Positions 29,286 to 39,656 of a stretch of 64,000 nucleotides of DNA are shown here, one piece after another. Location of the stretch: NCBI RefSeq assembly GCF_004120195.1, contig NZ_SCHN01000027.1:7682-71681 (forward strand), read 5' to 3'. This DNA is from Enterovibrio baiacu (GTDB lineage: Bacteria > Pseudomonadota > Gammaproteobacteria > Enterobacterales > Vibrionaceae). The notes beneath the pieces are model-generated. The model was not told the DNA's origin. It saw only the letters and a program-made list of their open reading frames with translations, and searched no databases. Numbering within the stretch: the first letter of the stretch is position 1; the number at the start of each line of letters is the position of its first letter. The position numbers and the translations under genes were made by a program.

Positions 29286-30740
29286 CTAAGCGGCGGTGAC
29301 TTGAGGTCTCTTTGTTTGAGCAAGACTGACCGCTACAAATGCTGTAAGGCTTATGAGTAGCGAGGGTACGATGGCGTGTACGCCAGCCATATCCGGTGTA
29401 AACGTTGAGAGTGCCGCATAACTTCCAAGGCCCGTTATCATCGATGCCATTGCGCCGCCTGACGTTGCTCCTTTCCAATATAATCCCAGAACAAGTGGCC
29501 ATAAGAACACAGCCTGCATACCACCAAAAGCAAGCAGGTTGAGCCATATGATCATGTCTGGGGGATTGGTGGCTGCGACGAAGACCAGTAGAGAGAAAAT
29601 ACCTGTGACCCACAGAGACAGGGTTGGCAGTTTACGTTCTATTTCAGGCTGACGATCGGCGTTCGGGTTGATGTAGTTCAGGTACAAATCTTTCAGCAGG
29701 GTTGCCGATGCTTGAATCAGCTGTGAATCGATGGTGGACATGATCGCTGCCATGGGACCCGCCAGGAACACCCCTGCAACCACGGGTGGAAGTACCGTCA
29801 TCATCAAGGTGGGCATGATTTGGTCTGGGTTTGCCACATCGGGCACGATGGCTCTGCCGAGCGCGCCAGCAAGGTGCATCCCGAGCATTAAGAACGCCAC
29901 CATGGCGGTGCTGATCACCATGCCTTTGTGCAGTGAGCCGCTGGATTTATACGACATGCAGCGCACCGCGGCGTGAGGCAGTCCGATCACCCCAAAGCAG
30001 ACCAGCACCCAGAAACTGAGCATAAAAGGTTGCGAGAGGAATTCATCAGGGCCATATGGCGTGATCAGTGCAGGGTCGATGGCGTGAAGCTCTGTCATCA
30101 TTTCGCCAATGCTGCCGCCGGCATGCACGAGACCAACCAAGAGCGCAATGGTGCCGATGATCATCATGATGCCTTGCACGGTGTCGGTCATGACCACTGC
30201 GCGGAAGCCACCAATGGTGGTGTATATGCCGACCGTCAAGGCAAAGAGCATCAACCCATGCATGTAAGACAACCCGGTGACGGTTTGCAGTAAGCGTGCG
30301 CCGCCGACGAATTGAACCACCATGGTGCCAAAAAAGGCCAGCAGCAGTGCAAGGGAGGCAAAAATGACCACTGCACGGTTTTTATATCGCGCATAGAGCA
30401 TGTCATTGAGGGTCAATGCGTTGTGACGGCGAGATTCAATGGCGAACTTTTTACCAAGCACGCCCAAGGTGAGCCAAGCGGCTGGCAGTTGGATCATCGC
30501 CAGCAATACCCAGCCGAGCCCCATTTTGTAAGCAGCACCAGGGCCGCCAATGAACGAACTGGCGCTGGCATAGGTGGCCGCTAAGGTCATGGCGAGCACA
30601 AAACCGCCCATGCTGCGATTGCCGAGTAAGTACTCGTTAAGAAAACCTTGGCTCTTTTTGCCTTCTCGGCGCGAATAAATCGCCAATGCGAACACGGCCA
30701 CCAAATACAACGCCATGGGAATGAGTAACTGGCTATTCAT
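29286..30740 (-). CDS. panF: Sodium/pantothenate symporter
   Basis: Inner-membrane transporter of the sodium:solute symporter (SSF) family that takes up the coenzyme A precursor pantothenate with Na+. The 484 residues form about 13 hydrophobic segments. Recognisable stretches are FLNEYLLGNRSMGGFVLAMT, ATYASASSFIGGPGAAY and MAAIMSTIDSQLIQASA, the SSF signature. It overlaps the end of yhdT by 8 bases, the conserved yhdT-panF order. Confidence 0.96.
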   Translation of the reverse strand: MNSQLLIPMALYLVAVFALAIYSRREGKKSQGFLNEYLLGNRSMGGFVLAMTLAATYASASSFIGGPGAAYKMGLGWVLLAMIQLPAAWLTLGVLGKKFAIESRRHNALTLNDMLYARYKNRAVVIFASLALLLAFFGTMVVQFVGGARLLQTVTGLSYMHGLMLFALTVGIYTTIGGFRAVVMTDTVQGIMMIIGTIALLVGLVHAGGSIGEMMTELHAIDPALITPYGPDEFLSQPFMLSFWVLVCFGVIGLPHAAVRCMSYKSSGSLHKGMVISTAMVAFLMLGMHLAGALGRAIVPDVANPDQIMPTLMMTVLPPVVAGVFLAGPMAAIMSTIDSQLIQASATLLKDLYLNYINPNADRQPEIERKLPTLSLWVTGIFSLLVFVAATNPPDMIIWLNLLAFGGMQAVFLWPLVLGLYWKGATSGGAMASMITGLGSYAALSTFTPDMAGVHAIVPSLLISLTAFVAVSLAQTKRPQVTAA

Positions 30741-31014
30741 TGGAGGTGTCCTGTTCGATATCGAGAGGCATATCTTTATAGAGGTACTTCACCATGAGGG
30801 CGCACAGTACGGTAAAGAGTAGAGGGCCGATAACACATGCCATGAGAAACCAAAGTGGCATGCCGAAATACAGCGTAGGAAGTGTTTGTTCAATGCCTTC
30901 AGGGGCCAGTCCATAAGCGGAGGCATACCACCAAACGAAATAAGCAATGGCGAGCGCAATGGCCCATTTTGCTTCTTTATGTGCTTGGTGGTATCGGCTG
31001 CTAAGTGTCTTCAT
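30733..31014 (-). CDS. yhdT: YhdT family membrane protein (DUF997)
   Basis: Small inner-membrane protein of unknown function, 93 residues, with two hydrophobic segments (about 18-38, ALAIAYFVWWYASAYGL; about 50-75). It is regularly found before panF and may help the symporter, which is only an inference from position. The ATG at 31014 has GGAGACGTCTT in front; an open frame continues upstream without a ribosome site. Its end overlaps the panF start by 8 bases, so the two are translationally coupled. Confidence 0.88.
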   Translation of the reverse strand: MKTLSSRYHQAHKEAKWAIALAIAYFVWWYASAYGLAPEGIEQTLPTLYFGMPLWFLMACVIGPLLFTVLCALMVKYLYKDMPLDIEQDTSNE

Positions 31015-31255
31015 AAGACGTCTCCAAAACAGAAATGGTGGGTCCCAGTGTCTGTTTGCAACAATACAGTGTGAAGAAAAGGGGCACATTGTACTCCCAA
31101 TCCCTTATCAGGTGCAGGGGTTAAGATGCGTGTCTGTTTTTATCCACCAAGCGGCACCGAGAAGCGCTAACGGGGTGAATGTGTTGATGTTGAGCCATGG
31201 AGACAGGGTATGTTTAATGGCGAGGTGAGGGGGCTCGTCTGTTTCTGATATGAAG

Positions 31256-31288
31256 ACAAAAAGAAAAGGCTGCATTGCTGCAGCCTTT
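31256..31288 (-). terminator. Terminator of the aroQ-accB-accC operon
   Basis: On the minus strand AAAGGCTGCA, loop GCAA, TGCAGCCTTT, followed by TCTTTTTG. It begins about 30 bases after the accC stop. Confidence 0.88.
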
Positions 31289-31319
31289 CGAGATATTAGG
31301 ACGTCACAGTAAAACGTGA

Positions 31320-32666
31320 TTACTTATGAATACCCAATTTCTTTTCCAAGTAGTGGATGTTCGCGCCACCGTGTTGGAAGTTCTCGTCTTTCATGATTTC
31401 CAGCTGAAGTGGAATGTTGGTTTTGATGCCATCAATGATGGTTTCTTGCAATGCGTTACGCATGCGCGCGATAGCAACATCGCGGTTTTCACCAAAACAA
31501 ATCAGCTTACCGATCATTGAATCGTAGTGAGGCGGTACGGTGTAGCCAGAGTAAATGTGCGATTCCCAACGCACGCCCATGCCGCCTGGCGCATGGAAGC
31601 GTTCAATCTTGCCTGGGCAAGGAAGGAAGCGCTCTGGATCTTCCGCATTAATACGACACTCGATAGCATGGCCACGAATAACGATGTCGTCTTGCGTGAA
31701 TGACAAAGGCTGGCCTGCGGCAATGCGCAGTTGCTCTTTGATCAGGTCAACGCCGGTCACCATTTCTGTGACTGGGTGTTCAACCTGAATACGGGTGTTC
31801 ATTTCAATGAAGTAGAACTCACCGTTTTCATACAAGAATTCAAACGTACCTGCACCGCGGTAACCGATTTCGATACATGCACGGCAGCAACGCTCACCAA
31901 TGTACTTACGCATTTCTGCAGTAATACCTGGTGCGGGTGCTTCTTCAACCACTTTCTGGTGGCGACGCTGCATTGAACAGTCACGCTCACCAAGGTGGAT
32001 TGCACCGCCTTGACCATCTGCCAGAATTTGCACTTCAACGTGACGTGGGTTTTCTAGGAATTTCTCCATGTAAACGATGTCGTTGTTGAATGCCGCTTTC
32101 GCTTCTGCACGGGTCATGGCGATAGAGCTGGTTAGCTCTTCTTCAGAGCGAACAACGCGCATACCGCGACCGCCACCGCCACCAGAGGCTTTGATGATCA
32201 CAGGGTAACCGATGCGTTTGGCGAAGGCTTTGTTCTTCGATTCATCATCGTCCAAAGGACCGTCAGAACCCGGAACACAAGGGACGCCTGCTTTTTTCAT
32301 TGCATTGATAGCCGACACTTTGTCGCCCATCAAACGAATGGTTTCTGCGCGTGGTCCTACGAAAATGAAGCCTGATTGCTCAACTTGTTCAGCAAAGTCT
32401 GCGTTTTCCGAAAGGAAACCGTAGCCAGGGTGAATCGCAATCGCACCCGTCACTTCCGCAGCACTAATGATACGCGGGATGTTTAGGTAACTTTCAACAC
32501 TGGATGCAGGGCCAATACAGACTGACTCATCGGCTAACAATACGTGTTTTAGATCGCGGTCCGCTGTTGAGTGGATCGCGACGGTTTTAATACCTAACTC
32601 TTTACACGCACGCAGAATGCGAAGTGCAATTTCACCGCGGTTAGCGATGACAATTTTATCTAACAT
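31320..32666 (-). CDS. accC: Biotin carboxylase (acetyl-CoA carboxylase subunit)
   Basis: ATP-grasp subunit that carboxylates the biotin on AccB in the first step of fatty-acid synthesis. The 448 residues start [20 protein letters not shown]. The glycine-rich ATP loop is [12 protein letters not shown], and [17 protein letters not shown] is the catalytic segment. It lies 12 bases after accB, in the conserved accBC order. Confidence 0.99.
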   Translation of the reverse strand: MLDKIVIANRGEIALRILRACKELGIKTVAIHSTADRDLKHVLLADESVCIGPASSVESYLNIPRIISAAEVTGAIAIHPGYGFLSENADFAEQVEQSGFIFVGPRAETIRLMGDKVSAINAMKKAGVPCVPGSDGPLDDDESKNKAFAKRIGYPVIIKASGGGGGRGMRVVRSEEELTSSIAMTRAEAKAAFNNDIVYMEKFLENPRHVEVQILADGQGGAIHLGERDCSMQRRHQKVVEEAPAPGITAEMRKYIGERCCRACIEIGYRGAGTFEFLYENGEFYFIEMNTRIQVEHPVTEMVTGVDLIKEQLRIAAGQPLSFTQDDIVIRGHAIECRINAEDPERFLPCPGKIERFHAPGGMGVRWESHIYSGYTVPPHYDSMIGKLICFGENRDVAIARMRNALQETIIDGIKTNIPLQLEIMKDENFQHGGANIHYLEKKLGIHK

Positions 32667-32678
32667 AGCAGTCCTCGA

Positions 32679-33137
32679 TTACTCGATGATGATAAGTGCT
32701 TCGTCGAATTCAACGGTTTGACCGTCTTCAAACAAAATCGCTTTAACCACACCCGCTTTATCAGATTGGATTTGGTTCATCATTTTCATCGCTTCGATGA
32801 TGCAAAGGGTATCGCCAACATTCACTTGCTGACCCACTTCAACGAATGCACTCGCTTCAGGGCTTGGCGAACGGTAGAACGTACCTACCATAGGAGAAAG
32901 CACTTTGTGACCAGAGGCTTCTGCTGGTGCTGCTTCAACTGGCGCTGCAGGTGCAGTCGCCGCTGGAGCAGGTGCTACAGGTGCTGGAGCAGGCGCTGCT
33001 GCATATTGTACAGGTGCTGCAACGGGTGCCATTGCACGGCTGATGCGCACTGATTCTTCACCTTCTGAGATTTCCAGTTCAGCAATACCAGACTCTTCTA
33101 CCAGCTCAATCAGTTTTTTGATTTTACGAATATCCAT
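32679..33137 (-). CDS. accB: Biotin carboxyl carrier protein of acetyl-CoA carboxylase
   Basis: Carries the biotin between biotin carboxylase and carboxyltransferase. The 152 residues consist of an N-terminal part ([16 protein letters not shown]), an alanine/proline-rich linker at about 38-75, and the C-terminal biotinyl domain with the modified lysine K118 in EAMKMMNQI. The thumb is seen as [15 protein letters not shown]. In E. coli the N-terminal part takes part in autoregulation of accBC. It lies between aroQ (27 bases upstream) and accC. Confidence 0.98.
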   Translation of the reverse strand: MDIRKIKKLIELVEESGIAELEISEGEESVRISRAMAPVAAPVQYAAAPAPAPVAPAPAATAPAAPVEAAPAEASGHKVLSPMVGTFYRSPSPEASAFVEVGQQVNVGDTLCIIEAMKMMNQIQSDKAGVVKAILFEDGQTVEFDEALIIIE

Positions 33138-33164
33138 GGTGTCTTATCTCTTCAAAATTGTTGT

Positions 33165-33620
33165 TCAGTTGGCATCTGACTGCAGGCGGCGAGCCGCTGC
33201 CTTCAGGGCAAATTCGTATCCGTCTGCTCCCAATCCGCAAATAACGCCCACGGCTTTATCCGATAGGTAGGAATGGTGACGGAAAGGTTCACGTGCATGC
33301 ACGTTGGACAGGTGTACCTCAATAAAAGGAATGCCTACCGAGAGAATGGCATCTCTCAGGGCTACGCTGGTGTGCGTAAATGCAGCTGGGTTGATGATGA
33401 TGAAATCAGTGTTGCCCATCGCCTGATGAATGGTATCGATCAGGACGTGCTCGGCGTTTGATTGCACATGATCAAGCTGGATATTGAGTTGCGATGCTAG
33501 CGTTGTCATGTCCTCGACAATGCTTTTTAGCGTTTGCTGTCCGTAGTGTCCAGGCTCTCGAACGCCTAACATATTTAGGTTAGGGCCGTTTATGAGTAAA
33601 ACTTTGCGATTTGTCGTCAT
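33165..33620 (-). CDS. aroQ: 3-dehydroquinate dehydratase, type II
   Basis: Shikimate-pathway enzyme of the dodecameric type II class. The 151 residues begin [19 protein letters not shown]; the catalytic tyrosine is Y27 in REPGHYGQQ, and the catalytic histidine is in [16 protein letters not shown]. Substrate binders in [14 protein letters not shown] are present. The ATG at 33620 gives the normal length; its ribosome site is poor (AGGA 14 bases away). It leads the aroQ-accB-accC operon. A possible -10 box TATAAT is read on the minus strand at 33736-33731. Confidence 0.96.
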   Translation of the reverse strand: MTTNRKVLLINGPNLNMLGVREPGHYGQQTLKSIVEDMTTLASQLNIQLDHVQSNAEHVLIDTIHQAMGNTDFIIINPAAFTHTSVALRDAILSVGIPFIEVHLSNVHAREPFRHHSYLSDKAVGVICGLGADGYEFALKAAARRLQSDAN

Positions 33621-33701
33621 GTTGATCGCTTTGTTCCTGTTCTTGTTGCTAAAAGACCGTATCTTTCGCTTTCGTATGAGTGAGGGATAAATCCCTGACA
33701 T

Positions 33702-34249
33702 TTAGCTCTTCGGCTACACACTAAAACGCAATTATAGAGAAATCACCGCAAATGGCAGCAAAATACTGGTCTAATCAGACATAATTTGACATTCAACGTT
33801 ACAGATTACGTGATTCTGACAAACGTTTCGGCGCAGTAGTTCACGATTTAATCACGCTTAAGCATCAAATTGTTAGATAGCTCCCACATATTAAGGGCTA
33901 TGCCGAAGATGTCATCTATCTGACTCGCAAAGGCGTTACATTTTATGTCTTTTAATTAAGACACTGACGTGTTTGTTGTTTAAAACAGCAGAGGTGCTTG
34001 CTCTGTTGCGTATGAGGTGCCCTGTATCGTGGGCTTTCTCATTGCGCATCTCAACTTTGGCACAACATCACAGGGCTTTCTGTAATGTGTATTCTTTGTG
34101 CTTCAGTTTTGAACCCATCACCCAGAACCGCAAGGTTCGAACAACATGCTTATCAAGCTTTTTCTAAATTGCCCGCTAATTCAGACAATGGTGCAGTGAT
34201 GTCTTCTGCACAGGGTTTGAACTTACGACGAGCCATCTTAGGAGGCTTT
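33702..34249. other. Gene-free region between aroQ and cytochrome b561
   Basis: About 550 bases between two divergent genes. On the aroQ side there is a TATAAT (minus strand, 33736-33731) with TTGCTG 19 bases before it, and a small hairpin AGGGAT/ATCCCT (33683-33696) in the leader. On the other side the frame of cytochrome b561 stays open to 34085, but without ribosome site or family similarity. No tRNA, repeat or convincing small gene is seen. The leader of accBC is also long in E. coli. Confidence 0.5.
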
Positions 34250-34816
34250 ATGATACAAAAACGCTACGATGCCCTTAGCCAAGTGCTGCACTGGAGCATG
34301 GCTATCATCATTATTTATGCGACCCTTGCAGGCTACGCCATGCACTTGGTTATCGATTCGCACCCTACGATCTTCCATGTTCTTTCTGTTATCAATATGT
34401 CCCTGTCGACCATCGCGGCGGGATTGTTCGTCGTGCGTTGGGTATGGCGCTCATTTCGCCCTCCAGTAAAAGCGATTCCTTCTGGCACTGCGCTAGATAG
34501 AAACATCGCCAAGTTTGTTCACGGCGTTTTATATAGCCTGATGTTTTTTGTGTTCGCGACGGGCTTTTTGATGCTCAAAGAGCCGTTCTGGTTTTTCTGG
34601 ATGTTTAAAATCCCCAATATCGTCAGCGATCCCGCGATCAACGCCTATTTCTTTACGTTGCATAGAGTGAGTTGTGCATTGCTGGCTTTTACTGTTGTTG
34701 TGCACGTTGCGGCTGTGCTTTATCACCAGTACTGGATGCGGGATAACATCATAGAAAGGCTGTTGCCGCCAAAAGGTGTGGCGTTGACGTTTAAGCATAA
34801 AAAGGGCCGCATTTAG
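34250..34816 (+). CDS. Cytochrome b561
   Basis: Inner-membrane diheme electron carrier of the bacterial cytochrome b561 family (CybB-like), 188 residues with four membrane helices. Likely heme ligands are histidines in SQVLHWSMAIIII, FVHGVLYSLMFF, FTLHRVSCALLAF and VVVHVAAVLYHQYW. The ATG at 34250 has a perfect ribosome site (GGAGGCTTT); residues encoded upstream look non-coding. Its physiological partner is unknown. It is convergent with acs. Confidence 0.9.
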   Translation: MIQKRYDALSQVLHWSMAIIIIYATLAGYAMHLVIDSHPTIFHVLSVINMSLSTIAAGLFVVRWVWRSFRPPVKAIPSGTALDRNIAKFVHGVLYSLMFFVFATGFLMLKEPFWFFWMFKIPNIVSDPAINAYFFTLHRVSCALLAFTVVVHVAAVLYHQYWMRDNIIERLLPPKGVALTFKHKKGRI

Positions 34817-34853
34817 CGACCCTTGAATGGTAAGTAACTTGCCGATGTTTGGT

Positions 34854-36803
34854 TTACACCACGGTAGATTTTTCTGCGATGAGTTTATCGACAACACCAG
34901 GATCGGCAAGCGTTGATGTATCACCAAGACTGCCCGTATCGCCCGTTGCAATCTTACGCAGAATACGGCGCATGATTTTACCTGAACGGGTTTTCGGCAG
35001 CGCATCTGTCCAGTGAATGAAGTCAGGTGACGCAATAGGACCGATTTCCTTACGAACCCAATTTTTCACTTCTTTGGTCAGTTCAGCACTTGGGATTTCG
35101 CCCGAGTTTAGCGTGATATAAGCGTAAATAGCCTGACCTTTGATGTCGTGCGGTACACCGACAATCGCAGCTTCTGCGATCTTGTCGAATGCAACCAACG
35201 CGGATTCGATTTCTGCTGTGCCCATGCGGTGACCAGAGACGTTCAATACGTCATCGACACGGCCTGTGATCCAGTAGTAACCGTCTTCATCACGACGCGC
35301 ACCATCACCGGTAAAGTACATGCCTTTGAAGGTTGAGAAGTAGGTTTGCTCGAAACGCTCATGGTCGCCAAATACCGTACGCATTTGACCCGGCCATGAA
35401 TCCAGCATCACCAAGTTACCTTCTGTCGCGCCTTCAACAATGTTACCCATGTTGTCGACCAATGCAGGTTGTACGCCGAAGAATGGACGGGTTGCCGAGC
35501 CTGGCTTCAACGCGGTTGCACCAGGCAGCGGTGAAATCAAGATACCGCCTGTTTCTGTCTGCCACCAGGTATCCACGATCGGACATTTGCTGTCGCCGAT
35601 CGTTTTGTAATACCACTCCCACGCTTCAGGGTTAATCGGCTCGCCCACCGAACCCATAATACGCAGAGAGTCACGCTTGGTACCTTCAACCGCTTCGTTA
35701 CCTTTCGCCATCAATGCACGAATAGCGGTGGGTGCAGTGTAAAGGATGTTTACTTGGTGCTTATCAACCACTTCACTCATGCGCGCGGTTGATGGGTAGT
35801 TTGGTACGCCTTCAAACAAGATGGTCTTCGCACCGTTTGCCAGTGGTCCGTAGATCAGGTAGCTGTGACCGGTGATCCAACCCACATCCGCGGTACACCA
35901 GAACACTTCGCCGTCTTGATAATCGAAAACGTACTTGAACGTCATGGTGGCATACACCAAGTAGCCGCCTGTGGTGTGTAGAACGCCTTTTGGTGTGCCT
36001 GTTGAGCCTGAGGTGTAAAGGATGAACAACGGATCTTCCGCGTTCATTTCTTCTGGCTCGCAGTTGTCTGAAACGACTGCCGTTGCTTCATGCCACCACA
36101 CATCGCGATCTGATTGCCACTCAACAGCGTTGCCAGTGCGTTGGTAAACAACGACTTTCTCAACGCTTGTTACTGCTGGGTTTTTCAGTGCAGCATCCAC
36201 GTTCTGTTTGAGTGGAACAGCGCGACCGCCACGTACACCTTCATCGGCAGTGATCACCACTTTTGCGTTTGAATCAACGATTCGGCCTGCAAGTGCTTCT
36301 GGTGAGAAACCACCGAAAACGATGGTGTGAACTGCGCCAATGCGGGTACAGGCAAGCATGGCAACCGCCGCTTCCATGACCATTGGCATGTAAAGACACA
36401 CGACGTCGCCTTTACGAACACCTTGGCTTTTTAGGGCGTTGGAGAACTTACACACTTCTTTGTGAAGTTCTTTGTATGTCAGGGTTTTATCATCGGCCGG
36501 ATCGTCGCCTTCCCAAATCAGCGCGACTTGATCGCCTTTGGTTTCAAGGTGACGGTCAATACAGTTGGCAGAAACATTCAGCGTGCCGTCTTCAAACCAC
36601 TTGATGTTGACGTGGCCAGTATCAAAAGAGGTTTGCTTAACCTTGGTGAAAGGCTTGATCCAATCAACAATCTTGCCGTGCTCACGCCAGAATCCTTCTG
36701 GGTTAACGACTGACTGCTGATACATCTCGCGGTATTTATCATCGTTAACGTGTGCGTTTGCTTCGATTTCCGGCATTACCGGGTGCAGGTGGATCTCACT
36801 CAT
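34854..36803 (-). CDS. acs: Acetyl-CoA synthetase
   Basis: Activates acetate to acetyl-CoA through acetyl-AMP, the high-affinity route for acetate use. The 649 residues carry the AMP-binding signature [17 protein letters not shown], the [20 protein letters not shown] hinge region and the end [15 protein letters not shown] with the lysine that is acetylated for control in other bacteria. The ribosome site AGGAGAAAGAT is strong. It stands alone on the minus strand but beside the DUF294/exonuclease pair and within 14 kb of crbS, crbR and actP. In Vibrio cholerae acs expression depends on CrbS/CrbR. Confidence 0.98.
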   Translation of the reverse strand: MSEIHLHPVMPEIEANAHVNDDKYREMYQQSVVNPEGFWREHGKIVDWIKPFTKVKQTSFDTGHVNIKWFEDGTLNVSANCIDRHLETKGDQVALIWEGDDPADDKTLTYKELHKEVCKFSNALKSQGVRKGDVVCLYMPMVMEAAVAMLACTRIGAVHTIVFGGFSPEALAGRIVDSNAKVVITADEGVRGGRAVPLKQNVDAALKNPAVTSVEKVVVYQRTGNAVEWQSDRDVWWHEATAVVSDNCEPEEMNAEDPLFILYTSGSTGTPKGVLHTTGGYLVYATMTFKYVFDYQDGEVFWCTADVGWITGHSYLIYGPLANGAKTILFEGVPNYPSTARMSEVVDKHQVNILYTAPTAIRALMAKGNEAVEGTKRDSLRIMGSVGEPINPEAWEWYYKTIGDSKCPIVDTWWQTETGGILISPLPGATALKPGSATRPFFGVQPALVDNMGNIVEGATEGNLVMLDSWPGQMRTVFGDHERFEQTYFSTFKGMYFTGDGARRDEDGYYWITGRVDDVLNVSGHRMGTAEIESALVAFDKIAEAAIVGVPHDIKGQAIYAYITLNSGEIPSAELTKEVKNWVRKEIGPIASPDFIHWTDALPKTRSGKIMRRILRKIATGDTGSLGDTSTLADPGVVDKLIAEKSTVV

Positions 36804-37032
36804 TATCTTTCTCCTTGTGTTCCTGCGTTATGCCTTTGGCATGTCCATTTATCGACCACGAAAAATAAGAATAGGATGCGGTATTGTGGTCTAGTTCCAA
36901 TAAGGTCGGTTAGTTCAGGTTTCTCGACAATTAGACTTTAGGATGAGGACTGTGTTTTCTATGAAAACTGTGATGTGGCACTTTGGGCCATGAGGCATCG
37001 CTCTCATTTCAATGCGACATTTTGCGTTCTAT

Positions 37033-37656
37033 TCAAACGGATTTGGGCATTGGTACATCACCATACTTCAGCCTCACATAGATGAGGGCTGCACTGATGG
37101 CATCCTCAAGTGCATCATGCCGACCAGACAGTGGCAGGTCGAGATGGTGTCCTATCGCCTCCATACTCAGATCATAGTAGGCATTGGGCAAAATATGTTC
37201 GAGTCGTTTTCGATAAAGATGGCTAACTTCTATCAATTGATTCGGCAATGGAAAGCCAAATAAACGGCGTGCATAGCGATCCAAAATCGATTTGTCGTAA
37301 CGGATGTGATACCCCACCAAGGGACGGTTACCGATGAAATCGATCAATCTCGTCATGGCCTCTTGATCGCTCAATCCATTGTCTAAGTCCTGATGGCGAA
37401 TGCGATGAATGGCGATCGATTGTGCGGTAAGGCTTTGTGGTGCACGCAATGAGATGGACAAAGGGTGGCTGGTGACGATGGTATTCCCGCGTATCACTGT
37501 GGCGGCGATGGTGATGAGATCGGCTTTATGCGGATCGAGGCTGGTAGTTTCACAATCCAGTGAGACCACTTCATCGCTTGTAGGCTTGTCAAAGAGGTGC
37601 GCGTAGGCGGTGTGCTTAAATCGATGACGATACCAATGACGCAGCAGCAGGTTCAT
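37033..37656 (-). CDS. 3'-5' exonuclease, DnaQ-like (DEDDh)
   Basis: Predicted DEDDh exonuclease of 207 residues, related to the proofreading subunit of DNA polymerase III. Motif Exo I is VSLDCETTSLD (D34, E36), Exo II VGYHIRYDKSILDRYA, and Exo III GRHDALEDAISAA with the catalytic histidine. It starts one base after the stop of the DUF294 protein gene, so the two are surely cotranscribed. The substrate is unknown; the pairing also occurs next to acs in Vibrio species as far as I recall. It is not dnaQ itself, as the C-terminal polymerase-binding part is missing. Confidence 0.92.
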   Translation of the reverse strand: MNLLLRHWYRHRFKHTAYAHLFDKPTSDEVVSLDCETTSLDPHKADLITIAATVIRGNTIVTSHPLSISLRAPQSLTAQSIAIHRIRHQDLDNGLSDQEAMTRLIDFIGNRPLVGYHIRYDKSILDRYARRLFGFPLPNQLIEVSHLYRKRLEHILPNAYYDLSMEAIGHHLDLPLSGRHDALEDAISAALIYVRLKYGDVPMPKSV

Positions 37657-37657
37657 G

Positions 37658-39457
37658 TTAATCCCTCACTTGATAGTGCGCCGCTAAGCGTTCTTTGAAT
37701 GCCTTAACTTCGCTCAAGCTATGACGCAGCAAGTCTCTCTCCGTTCTTGGTAAGGCTGATACGTCGAGCAAATTGTGGGTTTCATCGTCATCGAGTTGCT
37801 GGCGTAAGCGCGTTTTCACGAACAGTTTCAATGCTTCTGTCAGGTTATTCGCGGTTTCTTCATCGATGGCGTTGTTCTGCACCAGTTGCGTTAAGCGTTC
37901 GAAGGTGTTGGTTTGAGGTAAGCCGTATTCCAATGCAAGCGTTCGCACCCCGTGAACCAAGGGGAATATGCCGCCTTTTTTCACGTCTAGCCCTTCTTTG
38001 TCTGCTTTCAAGCTGCCGAACAAAGTGAGAGGCACTCGAAACGCCAGACTTGGACGAATGAAGGTATTGAGTGCCAGCATGTTCCCTTTCAGAGTGTCGA
38101 CCAAGGTCGAGGTTATGGCGGTCAATAATGTGGAATTTCCTGCGACAGCATGGCTATCTGCAAGGATAGCGAGATCCATGAGGCTACTTTCGTCGGAGAC
38201 CTTCGAAAGATGACGGACCCTTTTCTCCCATTCTGACTCTGTGTTCACCCATTTGGGGTTGCTGACCATGACTTTGCCTGGGCATGCGGGGTATCCCAAT
38301 CTTGAAAGCACGTTGCTGAATGCTTGCATGTCGTCATGAACACTTGGCCAGTCAACAGCGTCTTGCACGATGAGTCCGTTATCTTGGTCTGTTTTCAGAA
38401 TTTGCTCTCCACGGCCTTCTGACCCCATGACGAAAAGACAACATTGTGCATGGCGATGTGCTGGAATGGTGAGTTGAAAGGCTTTCTCGATGATTTTCTC
38501 GTTCACCGCAGAGATAAGCTCCATCACAAACTGTGTGTGTATGCCGTTGTTACTGAGGGTTTCGACGAGTTGCTGCTGGCTGTTTGCGGCTTGAGCAAGC
38601 TCTTCAATGGACGATGCGCGATTGATTTGTAGCGATAGCACGTGTGAGTGGGTCGAGAACAAACTCAGCACTTGTGTCATGTCGAGCATGCCGACGGTTT
38701 GATCTTCATGGGTGACACGGACGCGCTTTACTCTGTCGCGCGTCATTAAAATCATGGCATTGAAAAGGTAATCTCCCAACTTCACGCTGATCACGGGGGA
38801 GCTGGCGACGTCGCCAATAGGGTGTGACGTCGGAAGGCCGTTTTCGACGATGGCATGTAAAAGGTTGGTGCGTGTAATGATGCCGATATCCTTGGGGTTG
38901 TCCGTCAACGACACCAAGGCGCAATCTTGTTGCTGCTTTTTCAGTACCAAGGTCGCTTCGTGAATCGAGGTGCTGTGCGGCAAGGTCAGTATTGGCTGAA
39001 TGTTGGTTTCATCAACCTGCGTCAGAATGAATTCAGCGAGGTTCTTTTGTTTTTGCGCGTGCTCGAGCAATTTTTTTCGCTGGCTGAAACTCGCCGTAAA
39101 ATAGTCCGCAAATGACGGGTTGTTTTCGTACAGTGACAAAAACACCGATTTAGGCAGCACATAGCAAAGCGTGTCTTCCAGCGCCTTGTATCTGTGTTTG
39201 GCGGTGCCACTCAATACGGCGTGAGCATCGAACAGGTCATCTTTGATGTATTGCGCGAAGACTTCTTTCGTTTCACTGTCACTCTGTTCAACGCGGCCTT
39301 TCAGTACGATGAAAAGGTGGGTCGTGTCGGCTTCTTGTTCGATGACGCTGTCGCCGCGACGGAAATAGGAAACGTCGAGAGAAGAAACAAGCAGCTTCAC
39401 TTGTTTTGGGGTGAGCCGATTGAACGGCGGCGAGGTGGTGTCGAACGGTTGTGGCAT
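37658..39457 (-). CDS. cNMP-binding/CBS/DUF294 nucleotidyltransferase-like protein
   Basis: Cytoplasmic multidomain signal protein, 599 residues. Domains in order: cyclic-nucleotide-binding fold at about 10-120 (GDSVIEQEADTTHLFIVLKG), two CBS domains at about 150-265, a DUF294 nucleotidyltransferase-like domain at about 290-430 with FVMGSEGRGEQILKTDQDNG, and a C-terminal DUF294_C helical domain to the end. The GSxxR and DQDN residues of the nucleotidyltransferase core are kept, but activity is unproven. The ATG at 39457 has GGGAGTCTCT; an ATG four codons earlier lacks this. It is in an operon with a DEDDh exonuclease. Confidence 0.9.
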   Translation of the reverse strand: MPQPFDTTSPPFNRLTPKQVKLLVSSLDVSYFRRGDSVIEQEADTTHLFIVLKGRVEQSDSETKEVFAQYIKDDLFDAHAVLSGTAKHRYKALEDTLCYVLPKSVFLSLYENNPSFADYFTASFSQRKKLLEHAQKQKNLAEFILTQVDETNIQPILTLPHSTSIHEATLVLKKQQQDCALVSLTDNPKDIGIITRTNLLHAIVENGLPTSHPIGDVASSPVISVKLGDYLFNAMILMTRDRVKRVRVTHEDQTVGMLDMTQVLSLFSTHSHVLSLQINRASSIEELAQAANSQQQLVETLSNNGIHTQFVMELISAVNEKIIEKAFQLTIPAHRHAQCCLFVMGSEGRGEQILKTDQDNGLIVQDAVDWPSVHDDMQAFSNVLSRLGYPACPGKVMVSNPKWVNTESEWEKRVRHLSKVSDESSLMDLAILADSHAVAGNSTLLTAITSTLVDTLKGNMLALNTFIRPSLAFRVPLTLFGSLKADKEGLDVKKGGIFPLVHGVRTLALEYGLPQTNTFERLTQLVQNNAIDEETANNLTEALKLFVKTRLRQQLDDDETHNLLDVSALPRTERDLLRHSLSEVKAFKERLAAHYQVRD

Positions 39458-39656
39458 AGAGACTCCCAAGGTGCGAGACAGTATTTTTCACGCAAAAACA
39501 GAGGTCTTACGTCGAGCATATAGTCACAGTGTGTCTGAGTGGTGAGAGGCTCGCCAGCAGACTTTAGTCTAGATATTAAGCCAGAAAGTCGCTGTTAACT
39601 TAGGCGGTTCGCTGTCAAAATAGCCACCACCTCGTTGGCACTAAGGATTTGCCGTT

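Noticed and set aside
36930-36990. CRP site upstream of acs (TGTGATGTGGCACTTT)
   Set aside because: Only the left half TGTGA matches; the right half lacks TCACA, so I do not call it.
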